Assembly: GCA_947631685.1 (NCBI GenBank) | Contig: CANRMI010000009.1 | Span: 1-64,000 of the forward strand | DNA: 64,000 bases | Source: an uncultured Lachnospiraceae bacterium | GTDB taxonomy: Bacteria; Bacillota; Clostridia; Lachnospirales; Lachnospiraceae | Reading direction: 5' to 3' | Program-made: the position numbers and the translations under genes | The notes under the pieces: model-generated | Seen by the model: only the letters and a program-made list of their open reading frames with translations | The model's database searches: none | What the model was told of the DNA's origin: nothing | Part shown: piece after piece, positions 36,278-45,363 of the stretch | Numbering within the stretch: position 1 is the stretch's first letter | Layout of the letters: every line of letters begins with the position of its first letter

Positions 36278-37730
36278 CTCCGATAGCATCCTCCGTCGTA
36301 TTATCCAGATAGGGATTCAACTCCCCTTCCGCGTAATTGCTTCTGGGAAAAGGCTGAAACTCATTGGCATTGTACTGCTCCACCACCTCATCCGCCAGAA
36401 ACTTTCCTACAGGCGTCAGGCTCACTGTCTTTCCGTCATCCGTAAGCAGTCCGTTTCGCTTTAACCGTTCCGTCTTCTTGATGAACACCTTATCAAAATC
36501 CAGTCCCGTTACGCGCTTGTAGTCCGCTTTGCGCACATCCCGGTTTTTCATCGGCAGCACGATAGCCCACCTGGCCTGCTGCTCGGTATCCCTTTTATAT
36601 CCTCTGTTGACAGGCAGCAGCCCTCTGTCGATCTTGTCATAATATTCCTCAAAGCTCTGGGTATTTAAGGCAAATCTGTCCCTGTAGCTGCTGAAAGCCG
36701 TGATTCCGAAACCGATCTGATCAAAAAGATTGCAGCACTGGTTATACGCGTAATGTGAGAAAATCTTTCTCTGCCTGGAAAATACCCGCCGCAGATTCTC
36801 ATGGAAACCGTTCTCTTCCAGAATGTCGTAGGAAGCCTGCTTCATCATCATGGTCTCTTTAAAATCAGGAATAGGGATCGCGTCGCTATTTCTGCGGTTA
36901 TTGATGATCGCTCCCTGCAGATCTCCGTATGCCTGCACCTTGAGGCGGTAAAACTGCAGTTCATGGGCCGGAAGCTGTACTGCCTGGTCCACTACATCCA
37001 CCCAGTTTTCAAAGGTCTGCCCCGGATGTCCGTAAATAAATTCCGCATTGACCTGATAACCCATGTCCATGGAGCGCTCCAGCGCTTGTATGGCCCGCTT
37101 TGCGTCGTGGCCTCTGTTCATGCACTTTAACACTTCGTCATTCAAAGACTGCACTCCCACGGTCAGTCTGTCTACTCCATAGGCTTTCATGATCCGCATC
37201 CGCTCCATACCGTCTTCATCCATAATGGAGTTGGGATCCAGATCCACATTGAACTGGGCGCAGGAAGACATATCTATTCTGTCCGTCAGAAACTTCAAAA
37301 AATATTCCAGCTGCTTTGGCGTCAGATAAGTGGGCGTTCCTCCTCCCAGAAGAATGGAACGGGGCTTGATCTTACTGATGCCCAGCACATCCAGATAGAG
37401 ATCTATCTCTCTTTCTAAATAGGACAGATATTTGTTTTTCTCCTCCGTCTGGCTCCCCAGCTTACCGGGATAATGGCAGAAGAGACATCTTCTCTCGCAA
37501 AAGGGGATATGTACGTAAATATCTATTTTACCGTCCTGGGGCACAGTGTAGTCCCCCAGAATAAATTCCTGTGTCACGGGAGGATACTGGGTGATCGGAG
37601 GATAGTGCACCGACGGCACAAAATCCCCATCCAGACAGACCAGCCCCTTTCGCTGAAACTCCTGCACGATCTCAAACTTTTCTTCCGCTCTTTTTCTCAG
37701 ATAATCGTATCTTTCCTGCTGCTGGCTCAA
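36267..37730 (-). CDS. HemN/HemW-like radical SAM protein
   Basis: This 487-residue enzyme has the HemN-type iron-sulphur motif CERRCLFCHYPGK (Cys-x3-Cys-x2-Cys, about residue 74), the SAM-binding GGGTPT and a HemN C-terminal domain (from about 370, with NRGYKRDTEQQARWAIVLP). True coproporphyrinogen dehydrogenase is unlikely because the gene is coupled to the twin methyltransferase and exporter, not to haem genes. HemN-like proteins also include methyltransferases and haem-degrading enzymes. It starts at a TTG five bases after GGAGGAG. It is the first gene of the long minus-strand cluster. Confidence 0.85.
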   Translation of the reverse strand: MSQQQERYDYLRKRAEEKFEIVQEFQRKGLVCLDGDFVPSVHYPPITQYPPVTQEFILGDYTVPQDGKIDIYVHIPFCERRCLFCHYPGKLGSQTEEKNKYLSYLEREIDLYLDVLGISKIKPRSILLGGGTPTYLTPKQLEYFLKFLTDRIDMSSCAQFNVDLDPNSIMDEDGMERMRIMKAYGVDRLTVGVQSLNDEVLKCMNRGHDAKRAIQALERSMDMGYQVNAEFIYGHPGQTFENWVDVVDQAVQLPAHELQFYRLKVQAYGDLQGAIINNRRNSDAIPIPDFKETMMMKQASYDILEENGFHENLRRVFSRQRKIFSHYAYNQCCNLFDQIGFGITAFSSYRDRFALNTQSFEEYYDKIDRGLLPVNRGYKRDTEQQARWAIVLPMKNRDVRKADYKRVTGLDFDKVFIKKTERLKRNGLLTDDGKTVSLTPVGKFLADEVVEQYNANEFQPFPRSNYAEGELNPYLDNTTEDAIGDAE

Positions 37731-37841
37731 TGTTTCTCCTCCGTCTTTTCATAAATTCTTCCAGATACTGCTATATTACTTCTTTATCAGCCGATTTTGT
37801 TCCGCAGGTTGCGGACTTTTGCGATTTTAAAAAGCTTTTTA

Positions 37842-37870
37842 TTGATTTTTAAGACAAATCTCGCTATTCT
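37842..37870 (+). promoter_or_regulatory. Promoter of the HTH-kinase pair
   Basis: TTGATT (37842-37847), a 17-base spacer and TATTCT (37865-37870) lie about 36 bases before the HTH gene start. Upstream are an inverted repeat TCCGCA-GGT-TGCGGA (37801-37815) and the palindrome AAAAAGCTTTTT (37829-37840), in the region shared with the divergent radical SAM operon. Confidence 0.55.
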
Positions 37871-37906
37871 AAAGTTAGTTGGAATTGCGGAAAGGGGACA
37901 GGAAAA

Positions 37907-38338
37907 ATGGAGAATACGCAGACACAGCCCACTACGGCCCGGTTAATGAAAATGTTGGAATCTTCTCCCAATCAGTTTAGAGAGAAGCATCTTCCGAATG
38001 TACAAAATCCTTCTTTTCATGAATATCTCTACCGGCTTCTGGATGCGAAAAACATCACCATTCCTGCCCTGATCGCCTCTGCCTGTATCAGCAAAACCTA
38101 CGCATATCAATTTATCAACGGGGAACGGCTGCCCGGCCGGGATATTGTGCTTCGGATAGCGCTGGCCGCCAGGTTCAATATTGACGAAACCCAGCGGCTT
38201 TTGACTCTTGCGGGCAAAAATGTACTGTATCCCAAAGTGCACAGAGACGCCTGTATCCTTTACTGCTTCAGGAAAAAGATGTCCTTGGATGAAGCTAACC
38301 TGTTTCTGGAAGAATTAAAGGAGGTGCCTCTGCTGTGA
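37907..38338 (+). CDS. XRE-like helix-turn-helix protein
   Basis: This is a 143-residue protein with a Cro/C1-type helix-turn-helix in the middle (about 60-110: ALIASACISKTYAYQFINGERLPGRDIVLRIAL is split by the turn). The C-terminal tail is helical (RKKMSLDEANLFLEELKEV). There is no membrane segment. AAAGGGGACAGG precedes the ATG. Its stop overlaps the start of the following kinase gene by four bases (GTGA), so the two are coupled. It may be a DNA-binding partner or target of that kinase. Confidence 0.8.
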   Translation: MENTQTQPTTARLMKMLESSPNQFREKHLPNVQNPSFHEYLYRLLDAKNITIPALIASACISKTYAYQFINGERLPGRDIVLRIALAARFNIDETQRLLTLAGKNVLYPKVHRDACILYCFRKKMSLDEANLFLEELKEVPLL

Positions 38339-40248
38339 CCAACTCTGACCTTTCTTCCCAGGCAAAAGAATTTACCGACATCTATCAGATTGCGGCTCTG
38401 CCCGTTCTGCCTCCCCGTTTTTCTGATTACCGCTTCCTTTCCTGTCTGTCAGAGAGCCCGAAGAAAAAGACCTTTCTGCTGGAAAACGAAAGCGGCCGCA
38501 AGGTACTGTGCAAATACGCCTCCGGCGAATATGTTTCCATGCTGCAGACGGAGGGCCTTTTTTACACACACGGGAAATTTCCTTTTGTGCCCTACGTTTT
38601 CGACTATTTTTCCACCGAAGATGAAGCCTGGCTGCTCAGAGAATATATCGAGGGCGAAACTTTGAGCGACATTGTGGAGCGGCAGGGCGCGATGCCCTTC
38701 AAAAAAGCCGCGGCCCTTATGGAGCAGGTATGCAATATGATCTCCTGTCTGCATGCCTCCAAGCCGCCCATTATCCACCGGGATCTAAAGCCCTCTAATA
38801 TTCTTTTGAGCGCTTCGGGGGACTGTTACCTGATCGATCTGGGAACGGTCAGGGACTACCGTGAAAACGCCGATACGGATACTCTGCTTTTCGGCACACC
38901 CGGTATCGCCGCGCCGGAGCAGTTCGGCGCCAGACAGACCGACAGCCGCACCGACATCTACGCCTTGGGCATCCTGTTTTACTATCTCTTGACCGGAGAA
39001 CTGCGGATTGAAAAAAACAAATTAAAAAAGCTGCCCCGTAAGGCAGCTTCCCTCATCGAAAAATGTACGGCTTTCGATCCGGATATGCGCTGTTCCCATG
39101 TGTCCGAGATACAGCAGAGCCTCCATTCCCTGCTCACCGAGCCCAAAGTTTCCGGTATGTCAAACGGCTGGATCTTCGGTATCGCCGGAATCTGCTGCGC
39201 CCTTTTTGCCGGCGCCGCTCTCCTTTTCTCTCATGCTTCCACACTTTTTCCGAAAGAGGTAACCTTTTCCTCCTCTCTCCTGGAAAAAGCTGTCCGTCTG
39301 GAGCTTGGCAAGGGGGAAAACGAGCCCGTCTACGAATATGAACTGGCCGCCATAACCAGACTGCATATCTGCGGTTATCAGGTGATCTTTAACAACGATT
39401 CCCACATCCAGTTCCAAAACCACCACACCGTCAACGGGATCGCCCGCAGTGAGGACGAAACCGGCGATATCCGGGATATTTCCCTGCTTGCCAAAATGCC
39501 CAATCTCCATTATCTGACTCTGGACTTTCAGGACATTGAAGATATTTCTCCCTTACAGGATCTGCCGCTGGTATCCCTTTCCCTCTGCGGCAATCCCATA
39601 GAGGATCTGTCTCCTCTGGCACAGCAGGATACTCTGGCAAGCCTGTATCTTTCCGGTACAAACGTTTCTTCCCTGGAAGCTTTAAGCACCTGTACCTCCC
39701 TGGAGCTTCTGGATATTTCCTACTCCCAGGCTTCTTCTCTTGCTCCGCTTTCGGGACTGCCCATTTCCACTCTCCTCACCATACAAAGCCCTATAGAGGA
39801 TTGGGAAGTATTGCCCGAAATGTCCGTTTCCGTACTGATCTGCGGCGGAAGCGAAATAGACGCGGATGTTTACGAAATACTGGGGCAAACAGACAGCCTG
39901 CACTCCCTGACGCTGCAGCGCTGCGGGATCACCTCTCTAAAAGAGCTCTCCTCGCTTTCTCCCTCCCTGACCTACCTGGATCTGGCGGTAAATTCCATCA
40001 CATCTTTGGACGGGCTGGAGGCTTTTCCCAATCTGAACAAACTGGTCCTCACCAGCAATCCGCTTACGGACGGCTCCGCTCTGGCCAGCATGCAGAATCT
40101 GCAGGAATTGTCCGTGGGCGATACCCATATGGATTTTTCCGTCTTAAATGAACTTCCCTATCTGTCCCAGGTAAGTATTTATCCGTCCCAGCAGGAGGCT
40201 CTGCTGCAGGCGGTCCCGGAGCCCTGGTTTTCTGTCAGCTTTTATTAA
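38335..40248 (+). CDS. Membrane Ser/Thr kinase with extracellular leucine-rich repeats (kinase D)
   Basis: This 637-residue protein starts at a GTG overlapping the HTH gene. The kinase (about 28-270) has IIHRDLKPSNILLS, the metal motif as DLG (CYLIDLGTVRD) instead of DFG, and GIAAPEQFG. A membrane segment (about 279-302) leads to an extracellular part with internalin-type leucine-rich repeats (about 370-620: LHYLTLDFQDIEDISPLQDL, LASLYLSGTNVSSLEAL, LTYLDLAVNSITSLDGL). It is not a close paralogue of kinases A-C. The gene is divergent from the exporter cluster and convergent with a subtilase gene 17 bases away. Leucine-rich repeats suggest protein or peptide sensing. Confidence 0.88.
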   Translation: MTNSDLSSQAKEFTDIYQIAALPVLPPRFSDYRFLSCLSESPKKKTFLLENESGRKVLCKYASGEYVSMLQTEGLFYTHGKFPFVPYVFDYFSTEDEAWLLREYIEGETLSDIVERQGAMPFKKAAALMEQVCNMISCLHASKPPIIHRDLKPSNILLSASGDCYLIDLGTVRDYRENADTDTLLFGTPGIAAPEQFGARQTDSRTDIYALGILFYYLLTGELRIEKNKLKKLPRKAASLIEKCTAFDPDMRCSHVSEIQQSLHSLLTEPKVSGMSNGWIFGIAGICCALFAGAALLFSHASTLFPKEVTFSSSLLEKAVRLELGKGENEPVYEYELAAITRLHICGYQVIFNNDSHIQFQNHHTVNGIARSEDETGDIRDISLLAKMPNLHYLTLDFQDIEDISPLQDLPLVSLSLCGNPIEDLSPLAQQDTLASLYLSGTNVSSLEALSTCTSLELLDISYSQASSLAPLSGLPISTLLTIQSPIEDWEVLPEMSVSVLICGGSEIDADVYEILGQTDSLHSLTLQRCGITSLKELSSLSPSLTYLDLAVNSITSLDGLEAFPNLNKLVLTSNPLTDGSALASMQNLQELSVGDTHMDFSVLNELPYLSQVSIYPSQQEALLQAVPEPWFSVSFY

Positions 40249-40265
40249 TATCCCGTCGTATTCCG

Positions 40266-42035
40266 CTATCTCTCCAGCGCCCCCGCCAGACACAACGCTC
40301 CAAAGCCCACTCTGGCATTGGGCAGCTCGCCCTCCCCTCTGAGCGGCCTGGCGCCTTTCCGCAGATAGGCCTTTACTTTTTCTCCGTACAAAAAGGCGTC
40401 GTTTCCCTGTACGATCCCCCATTCCATCAGCAAAGCGGCCGATCCCGTCACAAAGGGCACGGCAAAGGAGGTGCCGGTAAAAAAACCGTATCCGCCGAAA
40501 GTGTCCGGCGCGGTGATATTGACGCCGGGAGCGGCCAGGTCCGGCTTGACAGCCCCGGCCGCCATGAGCCCAGCGGTGCTTTCCGGATAGACATAGCCTC
40601 TGCCCGAAAAATCCGCATAGGATTCATAGGTACTGTCGTAGGCTCCCACCGTGATCACCCGTCCGGCAGTGGAGGGGATCGTCAGCGTCATCTGGGGCGT
40701 GGGCGAAAAGAACCGGGTATCGCTGTTTCTCGTACCTAAGCTGGGCAGATAAAAATAGAACTGTCCCGTGACGGTATCCAGGGGCTCTATGAGAAAGCTC
40801 CAGATACCCGCCGCAATATAGTTTCCCAACGGAATAAAATCAAAATATATCTCCTGAGTAACGCCGTAAGGGGTAGGCTCTCCCAGATAGATCAGGATCT
40901 CCGTATCTTCCATGCGCAGCGTCAGTTTTCCCACTCCCGTCTCCGGGATCCGGATTTCCTCGCCCGCAGGCGAGCGCAGGGTGATCCGATATCTGTCCAC
41001 ATAATTCTTCCAGAACTGTACATTCAAAGCCGCCTCATATCTGGCTACGGATAACTCCACCCGCTGCCTGCCCGAGGCGGCGCTCCCCTGAAAATGCCCG
41101 CCGGAAGCCGCTTCATTCCCGCTGCCCACGCAGATGACCGTCCTGCCGATTTCCGCCGCGTTGTCCAGAAAGCGCTCCAGCAGAGAAGTCCCGTCGTGGG
41201 CTCCGTAAGTATTGCCGAAGCTTAAATTCACTGCCAGCGGCATGGACAGTTCCTGCGCTTTTCTCACCGCGTAAGTCACCGCCCGCATCAGCTCCGTAGT
41301 GCGGGGAAAAGAATTTTCTCCCGCGATTCCCAGCTTCACCACCAGCAGACTGCTTTCCGGAGCCACTCCCGAAAATCCGCCGTTTTCGCTTCCGGCGGCA
41401 ATGCCCGCTACCGCCGTACCGTGTCCGCTCACATCCAGGCTGGGCAGGAGCGTGTACCTTTCCGTCAGGCTGGGCGCCTGCAGGGCCCTGTCTATCTGCT
41501 CCTTGTCAAATTCCGTTCCCAGCGCAAAGCCTTCCGGCGGCCTTCTGCCGGCGGCTTCGTCGGGCCTTATCGTCTGGTCCCAGAGATAGAGGATCCTGGT
41601 GCTGCCGTCCCTTTCCCGAAAATGCCTGTTGCTGTAGTCGATTCCCGAATCCAGGATTGCCACCAGCACGCCCCGCCCACTCAAGTAAGGATCCCGGAAA
41701 GTCACCTGCGGAATGCAGGAAGCGTCCTTTCCGTCCTGAGCAAAAAAGAGTCTTTTGGGCTTTTCCACGTACTCGATCTGCGGCAGGGACGCTATCCGCT
41801 CCACCAGCTCCTGGGGCGCCGTCAAGATCGCATAGCCGGCGATCAGCTCCTCCACTGTCACGCCCTGTTCCCGCAATCCCGACAAGTCGCCGTTATACTT
41901 CACGATCAGCTCCCACCTGCCTCCCTCCTCATACCCCACATTCAGGTTCAGGGATTTTTCCCTCGTATCTTCCGGTACCTCCAGGGCCAGGTTGAGCAGA
42001 TTTTCTATCTTTTGATTGTTTCCGCGGTATTCCAT
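40266..42035 (-). CDS. Subtilase (peptidase S8), clostridial CspB-like
   Basis: This 589-residue subtilisin-like protease has the complete triad: Asp in VAILDSGIDYS, His in GHGTAVAGIAAG and Ser in GTSFAVPFVTGSAALL. An insert (about 310-430) carries the extra beta domain typical of clostridial Csp-type spore proteases, and an N-terminal prodomain-like part precedes the Asp. No signal peptide is evident. It ends convergent to kinase D. A CspBA-like role in germination is only one option; many Lachnospiraceae encode several such proteases. Confidence 0.9.
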   Translation of the reverse strand: MEYRGNNQKIENLLNLALEVPEDTREKSLNLNVGYEEGGRWELIVKYNGDLSGLREQGVTVEELIAGYAILTAPQELVERIASLPQIEYVEKPKRLFFAQDGKDASCIPQVTFRDPYLSGRGVLVAILDSGIDYSNRHFRERDGSTRILYLWDQTIRPDEAAGRRPPEGFALGTEFDKEQIDRALQAPSLTERYTLLPSLDVSGHGTAVAGIAAGSENGGFSGVAPESSLLVVKLGIAGENSFPRTTELMRAVTYAVRKAQELSMPLAVNLSFGNTYGAHDGTSLLERFLDNAAEIGRTVICVGSGNEAASGGHFQGSAASGRQRVELSVARYEAALNVQFWKNYVDRYRITLRSPAGEEIRIPETGVGKLTLRMEDTEILIYLGEPTPYGVTQEIYFDFIPLGNYIAAGIWSFLIEPLDTVTGQFYFYLPSLGTRNSDTRFFSPTPQMTLTIPSTAGRVITVGAYDSTYESYADFSGRGYVYPESTAGLMAAGAVKPDLAAPGVNITAPDTFGGYGFFTGTSFAVPFVTGSAALLMEWGIVQGNDAFLYGEKVKAYLRKGARPLRGEGELPNARVGFGALCLAGALER

Positions 42036-42107
42036 ATTTTCCCCCGGCTTTTTCTTTTATCATATTCCGGCGTCGGCCTTTTGGTTTGCACCCGGCCTTT
42101 TTTCCCA

Positions 42108-42136
42108 TTTCCATAAAAACGATTTTATATTATACT
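42108..42136 (+). promoter_or_regulatory. Candidate promoter of the AraC-type regulator
   Basis: TTTCCA (42108-42113), a 17-base spacer and TATACT (42131-42136) lie about 45 bases before the AraC-type gene. The -35 is weak. The complementary TATAAT (42128-42133 region) could serve the divergent protease gene. Confidence 0.35.
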
Positions 42137-42181
42137 TAAAAGTAACTAAGGGATTGTGTTGGGGATTTTAAGGGGGATTTT

Positions 42182-43168
42182 ATGCATTACGATATCTATA
42201 CGCCGCAGGACGGCTCACAGATACCGGAAGATATTGCGGCGGACTTAGAACGCAGCCGCCACATTCAGTATACGCCCGTTCCGGTGGAAAACTTTGATTT
42301 TCCGGTGGGCGCTCATTTTTTAGATCTGGCCAATATGTCCATGCGCTTTATCCGCTGGCACTGGCATGAAGAGGTAGAATTTATCATTATTCACAGCGGG
42401 GACGCCCTGTTAAAGCTGCCGGATAAGGACATTCCCCTTTCTCCGGGGGACGGTATCTTCATCAACCAGAACCGCCTGCATTCCATTCATTCCGCAGGCA
42501 GTACCAGCTGTACTTTATACACTTTGAAATTTGATCCTGCTTTTCTGTTTGGCTATGGGGAAACTGTTTTTTCTTCCAAGTACCTGACACCCATTCTTTC
42601 TTCCACGGATTTTCATTACCTGGTACTGCGCAGGGACGACCGCTCCCTGTTTGAGATGCTCTCCTTAGCCAGGAGAGTTTATGACAGCTGCCAGAAAAAA
42701 GCCAGAGGGTACGAGATCAAGGCCAAAGGGTATCTCTGCCTGTTGTGGGAGCGGCTGCTGCCTTTCTGCAATCCCGATTCCGCGCGGATCTCACCCCTCT
42801 CCTCTCATTCCATCATGGATTCCAACCGCATCAAAGAGGCGATCCGTTTTATCGAAAAGTCCTATATGGAGCCGCTGACTTTAGACGACATTGCCAATTC
42901 CATCCACGTCAGCAAGAGCGAATGCTGCCGCTGTTTTAAACGCGCCCTCGGCCTGACGCCTTTTGAATATCTGATGAAATACCGGATCTTTGAATCCACT
43001 AAGAAAATCATAAGTGGAGACGCGGACGCTTCCTCCATCTCCACTCTGGCTGCCTCCGTAGGCTTCAACAGCTCCAGCTATTACAATAAGCTGTTCCGAA
43101 AATATTTAAAATGCACGCCGACGGAATATATTCACTCTCTTTCCGCTCAAAACCTTCAGCCCTCATAG
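42182..43168 (+). CDS. AraC-family transcriptional regulator with cupin N-terminus
   Basis: This 328-residue regulator has a cupin sensor domain at about 40-130 (RWHWHEEVEFIII, INQNRLHSIHS) and an AraC DNA-binding domain at about 225-320 (two helix-turn-helix units: LDDIANSIHVSKSECCRCFK, ISTLAASVGFNSSSYYNKLF). AAGGGGGA lies 6 bases before the ATG. It is a single gene whose last 13 bases overlap the convergent aminopeptidase gene. Regulators of this class usually respond to sugars; its target is not evident here. Confidence 0.92.
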   Translation: MHYDIYTPQDGSQIPEDIAADLERSRHIQYTPVPVENFDFPVGAHFLDLANMSMRFIRWHWHEEVEFIIIHSGDALLKLPDKDIPLSPGDGIFINQNRLHSIHSAGSTSCTLYTLKFDPAFLFGYGETVFSSKYLTPILSSTDFHYLVLRRDDRSLFEMLSLARRVYDSCQKKARGYEIKAKGYLCLLWERLLPFCNPDSARISPLSSHSIMDSNRIKEAIRFIEKSYMEPLTLDDIANSIHVSKSECCRCFKRALGLTPFEYLMKYRIFESTKKIISGDADASSISTLAASVGFNSSSYYNKLFRKYLKCTPTEYIHSLSAQNLQPS

Positions 43169-44430
43169 AATACCCGAAACAGCCGGACCGCATAGTCCGT
43201 ATCCTTTGCCCCGGCCGTTTCCACTGCGGAATGCATGGCAAGCTGCGGCAGGCCGATGTCCACGGAAGGCACGGAAACGTGCCTGACGGAAATATTTCCC
43301 AGAGTAGAACCTCCGGCCATATCCGAACGATTGGTGTAAGTCTGCAGCGGCACCTGTGCCCTGCCGCAAAGGAGCTTTAACTGAGCCGCGGTTACAGCAT
43401 CCGTAGTATATTTCTGGCCTCCATGGTATTTTAACACAATGCCTCCGTTCAGGCAGGGACGGTTAGCAGGATCCGATTTTTCCGGATGCGCGGGGTGCAC
43501 TCCATGGGCGTTGTCAGCAGAGATCAGCAGACTGCCGGCAATCCTTTGACGCAGCCATGCATCTGTCTGTCCCAGTCCTTCCCGGATCCGGACCAGTACA
43601 TCTTCCAGAAAAGTAGAATCCGCTCCCTGTCTCGTGCCGCTTCCTACTTCTTCATTGTCAAATACCGCGCACAGATTGATATAGGACGCCGGATCACTTT
43701 CCGCCATAGCGGTCATAGCCGCAAAAGCACACTGCAGATCGTCCAGTCTGGGCGAGAGGATATATTCTCCGTTTCCGCCGATCCGTTTTCCCTTTTCCCG
43801 CACATACAGAAAAAGATCCCAGGCCAGGAGCGCCTCCTTTTCTATCCCTGCCGCCTCCGCCACGCAGTCCTGGAAAGCATTTTTCCCTCCTTCTTCCCCA
43901 TAGAGCGGAAGCAGGTCCGTCTGAATGTTATATTCCTGCTCTTTTCCTGCCATATGAATAGCCAGGTTGGGGATCACTAAAAGATCCCTGTCTATATTGA
44001 CCAATTTGGTCATCACATTTCCTTCCCGCAGATAAGCCGCCCTTCCGGCTGCGGAGAGAGCCCTGTCCAGCCATGTCTGAACCAGCGGGCCGCCGTATTT
44101 TTCCACATTGAGGCGCACATATTTCTCCGATACCACTTCCGGTTTTTCTTTTATTTTAAAAGAGGGAGAATCACTGTGGGCCGCCGCGATATGAAATCCT
44201 CTGATCAAAGCATTTTCCAGTTCCGGCAGAGCAAAAGCGATAATGGAAGAGTCATTGCGTGTCACATAATAACGGCCTCCCGGGCATATCTCCCAGTCTT
44301 CCTCCTCCCGTAACCTCCGATACTCTCTTTTTTCAAGCATTTCCTCCAGATTTGCCGCCGCGTGAAAAGCACTGGGGCTTTTGTCAATAAACTCCAGCAG
44401 TTCTTCGCCGCGCCTTTCCCAGTTTTCCAT
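43156..44430 (-). CDS. M18-family aminopeptidase
   Basis: This 424-residue zinc aminopeptidase of the aspartyl-aminopeptidase (ApeB) family is cytoplasmic. It has metal-binding and catalytic motifs AAAHSDSPSFKIK, VFDNEEVGSGT and ISADNAHGVHPAHP, plus a C-terminal GGSTLGNISVRHVSVPSVDIG with a conserved His. It removes N-terminal acidic or neutral residues from peptides. AAAGGAAGG precedes the ATG. It lies two bases after the DMT transporter gene, so the pair is co-transcribed. Confidence 0.93.
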   Translation of the reverse strand: MENWERRGEELLEFIDKSPSAFHAAANLEEMLEKREYRRLREEEDWEICPGGRYYVTRNDSSIIAFALPELENALIRGFHIAAAHSDSPSFKIKEKPEVVSEKYVRLNVEKYGGPLVQTWLDRALSAAGRAAYLREGNVMTKLVNIDRDLLVIPNLAIHMAGKEQEYNIQTDLLPLYGEEGGKNAFQDCVAEAAGIEKEALLAWDLFLYVREKGKRIGGNGEYILSPRLDDLQCAFAAMTAMAESDPASYINLCAVFDNEEVGSGTRQGADSTFLEDVLVRIREGLGQTDAWLRQRIAGSLLISADNAHGVHPAHPEKSDPANRPCLNGGIVLKYHGGQKYTTDAVTAAQLKLLCGRAQVPLQTYTNRSDMAGGSTLGNISVRHVSVPSVDIGLPQLAMHSAVETAGAKDTDYAVRLFRVFYEG

Positions 44431-44432
44431 AT

Positions 44433-45338
44433 TCAGACCTTCCTTTCCCTGAACACACTTTTTTTCTGAAGAGGTATGTTTAGAAGCACAATGGCTAAGA
44501 AAATAAGCAGGATCCCGGCAGCGTTCCGCAGCCGCAGCTTCTCATGAAAAACCCCTATCCCCGTAACCGCAGCCACCATGGGCTCCGCGAACGCCAACAC
44601 GGAAGCTTTTCCTGCCTCCACCTCCTTTAGTCCGGCGGTGTAGCAGATATAAGGCATAAAGGTGGATACCAGGCCCAGTCCCAGGGCTGTCGCCACGGTT
44701 CTGGCATCCGCCGTTACAACTGCCGTCATTTCTCTTATACCCACAAAAGGGAGCAGACATACGGAAGCCACAGCAAAGGTATAGAAGATCAGGGTAAAAG
44801 TATGGTATTTTTTCAGGGCCGCCTTGCTGAAAATACTGTAAGTGGCGTAGCCTATACCGGAGCCTATCCCCGCCAGGAATCCAAAGGGGCTGATGCCTCC
44901 CTCTGCCAGACCGCTGACCAGTACAGAACCGGCAAAGGCCAATACCAGCGCCGCCAGCTTCTGCGCCGTGATCTTCTCCTTAAAAAATATCGCCGACATA
45001 AACATGACAAAACAGGGCGCCGTATACAGCAGGATGGAAGCGGCCGCCAGTGTTGTAATGCGGATAGTGGTAAAGTAGCATACGTTGAAAAAAACAATGC
45101 TGATCAATCCCGTCCCCAAAAACATCCAAAGATCCCGCAGATGGATCAAAAAGAGCCGGCGGTCCCTGCAAAGCAGGAAAATCCCCATACCAGCCAAAAC
45201 TATGACACTTCGCACAAAGGTGATCTGCAGCGCCGTCAGTCCTGACGCCGCAAGAGGTCTGGAAAATAACCCGATCAGTCCCCAGCCCGCCGCGGCAGTC
45301 AGTATCATCATCACCGAAAAGACTTTTTTCTCTTTCAT
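44433..45338 (-). CDS. DMT-superfamily (EamA) transporter
   Basis: This 301-residue protein has ten hydrophobic segments in two EamA repeats (first repeat ends SGLAEGG, second starts PFGFLAGIGSGIGYATYSIF). Such proteins usually export amino acids or small metabolites. I chose the ATG at 45338, five bases after GAGG. A longer frame to 45443 runs through the promoter. It is followed directly by the aminopeptidase, so the pair may handle peptide-derived amino acids. Confidence 0.88.
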   Translation of the reverse strand: MKEKKVFSVMMILTAAAGWGLIGLFSRPLAASGLTALQITFVRSVIVLAGMGIFLLCRDRRLFLIHLRDLWMFLGTGLISIVFFNVCYFTTIRITTLAAASILLYTAPCFVMFMSAIFFKEKITAQKLAALVLAFAGSVLVSGLAEGGISPFGFLAGIGSGIGYATYSIFSKAALKKYHTFTLIFYTFAVASVCLLPFVGIREMTAVVTADARTVATALGLGLVSTFMPYICYTAGLKEVEAGKASVLAFAEPMVAAVTGIGVFHEKLRLRNAAGILLIFLAIVLLNIPLQKKSVFRERKV

Positions 45339-45363
45339 CTCCGCCTCGCTTTCTTCGCTCAAT

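Noticed and set aside
36267..37730. Housekeeping coproporphyrinogen III oxidase (hemN/hemW)
   Set aside because: The family match is real, but the coupling to the methyltransferase and exporter makes the housekeeping name unsafe.
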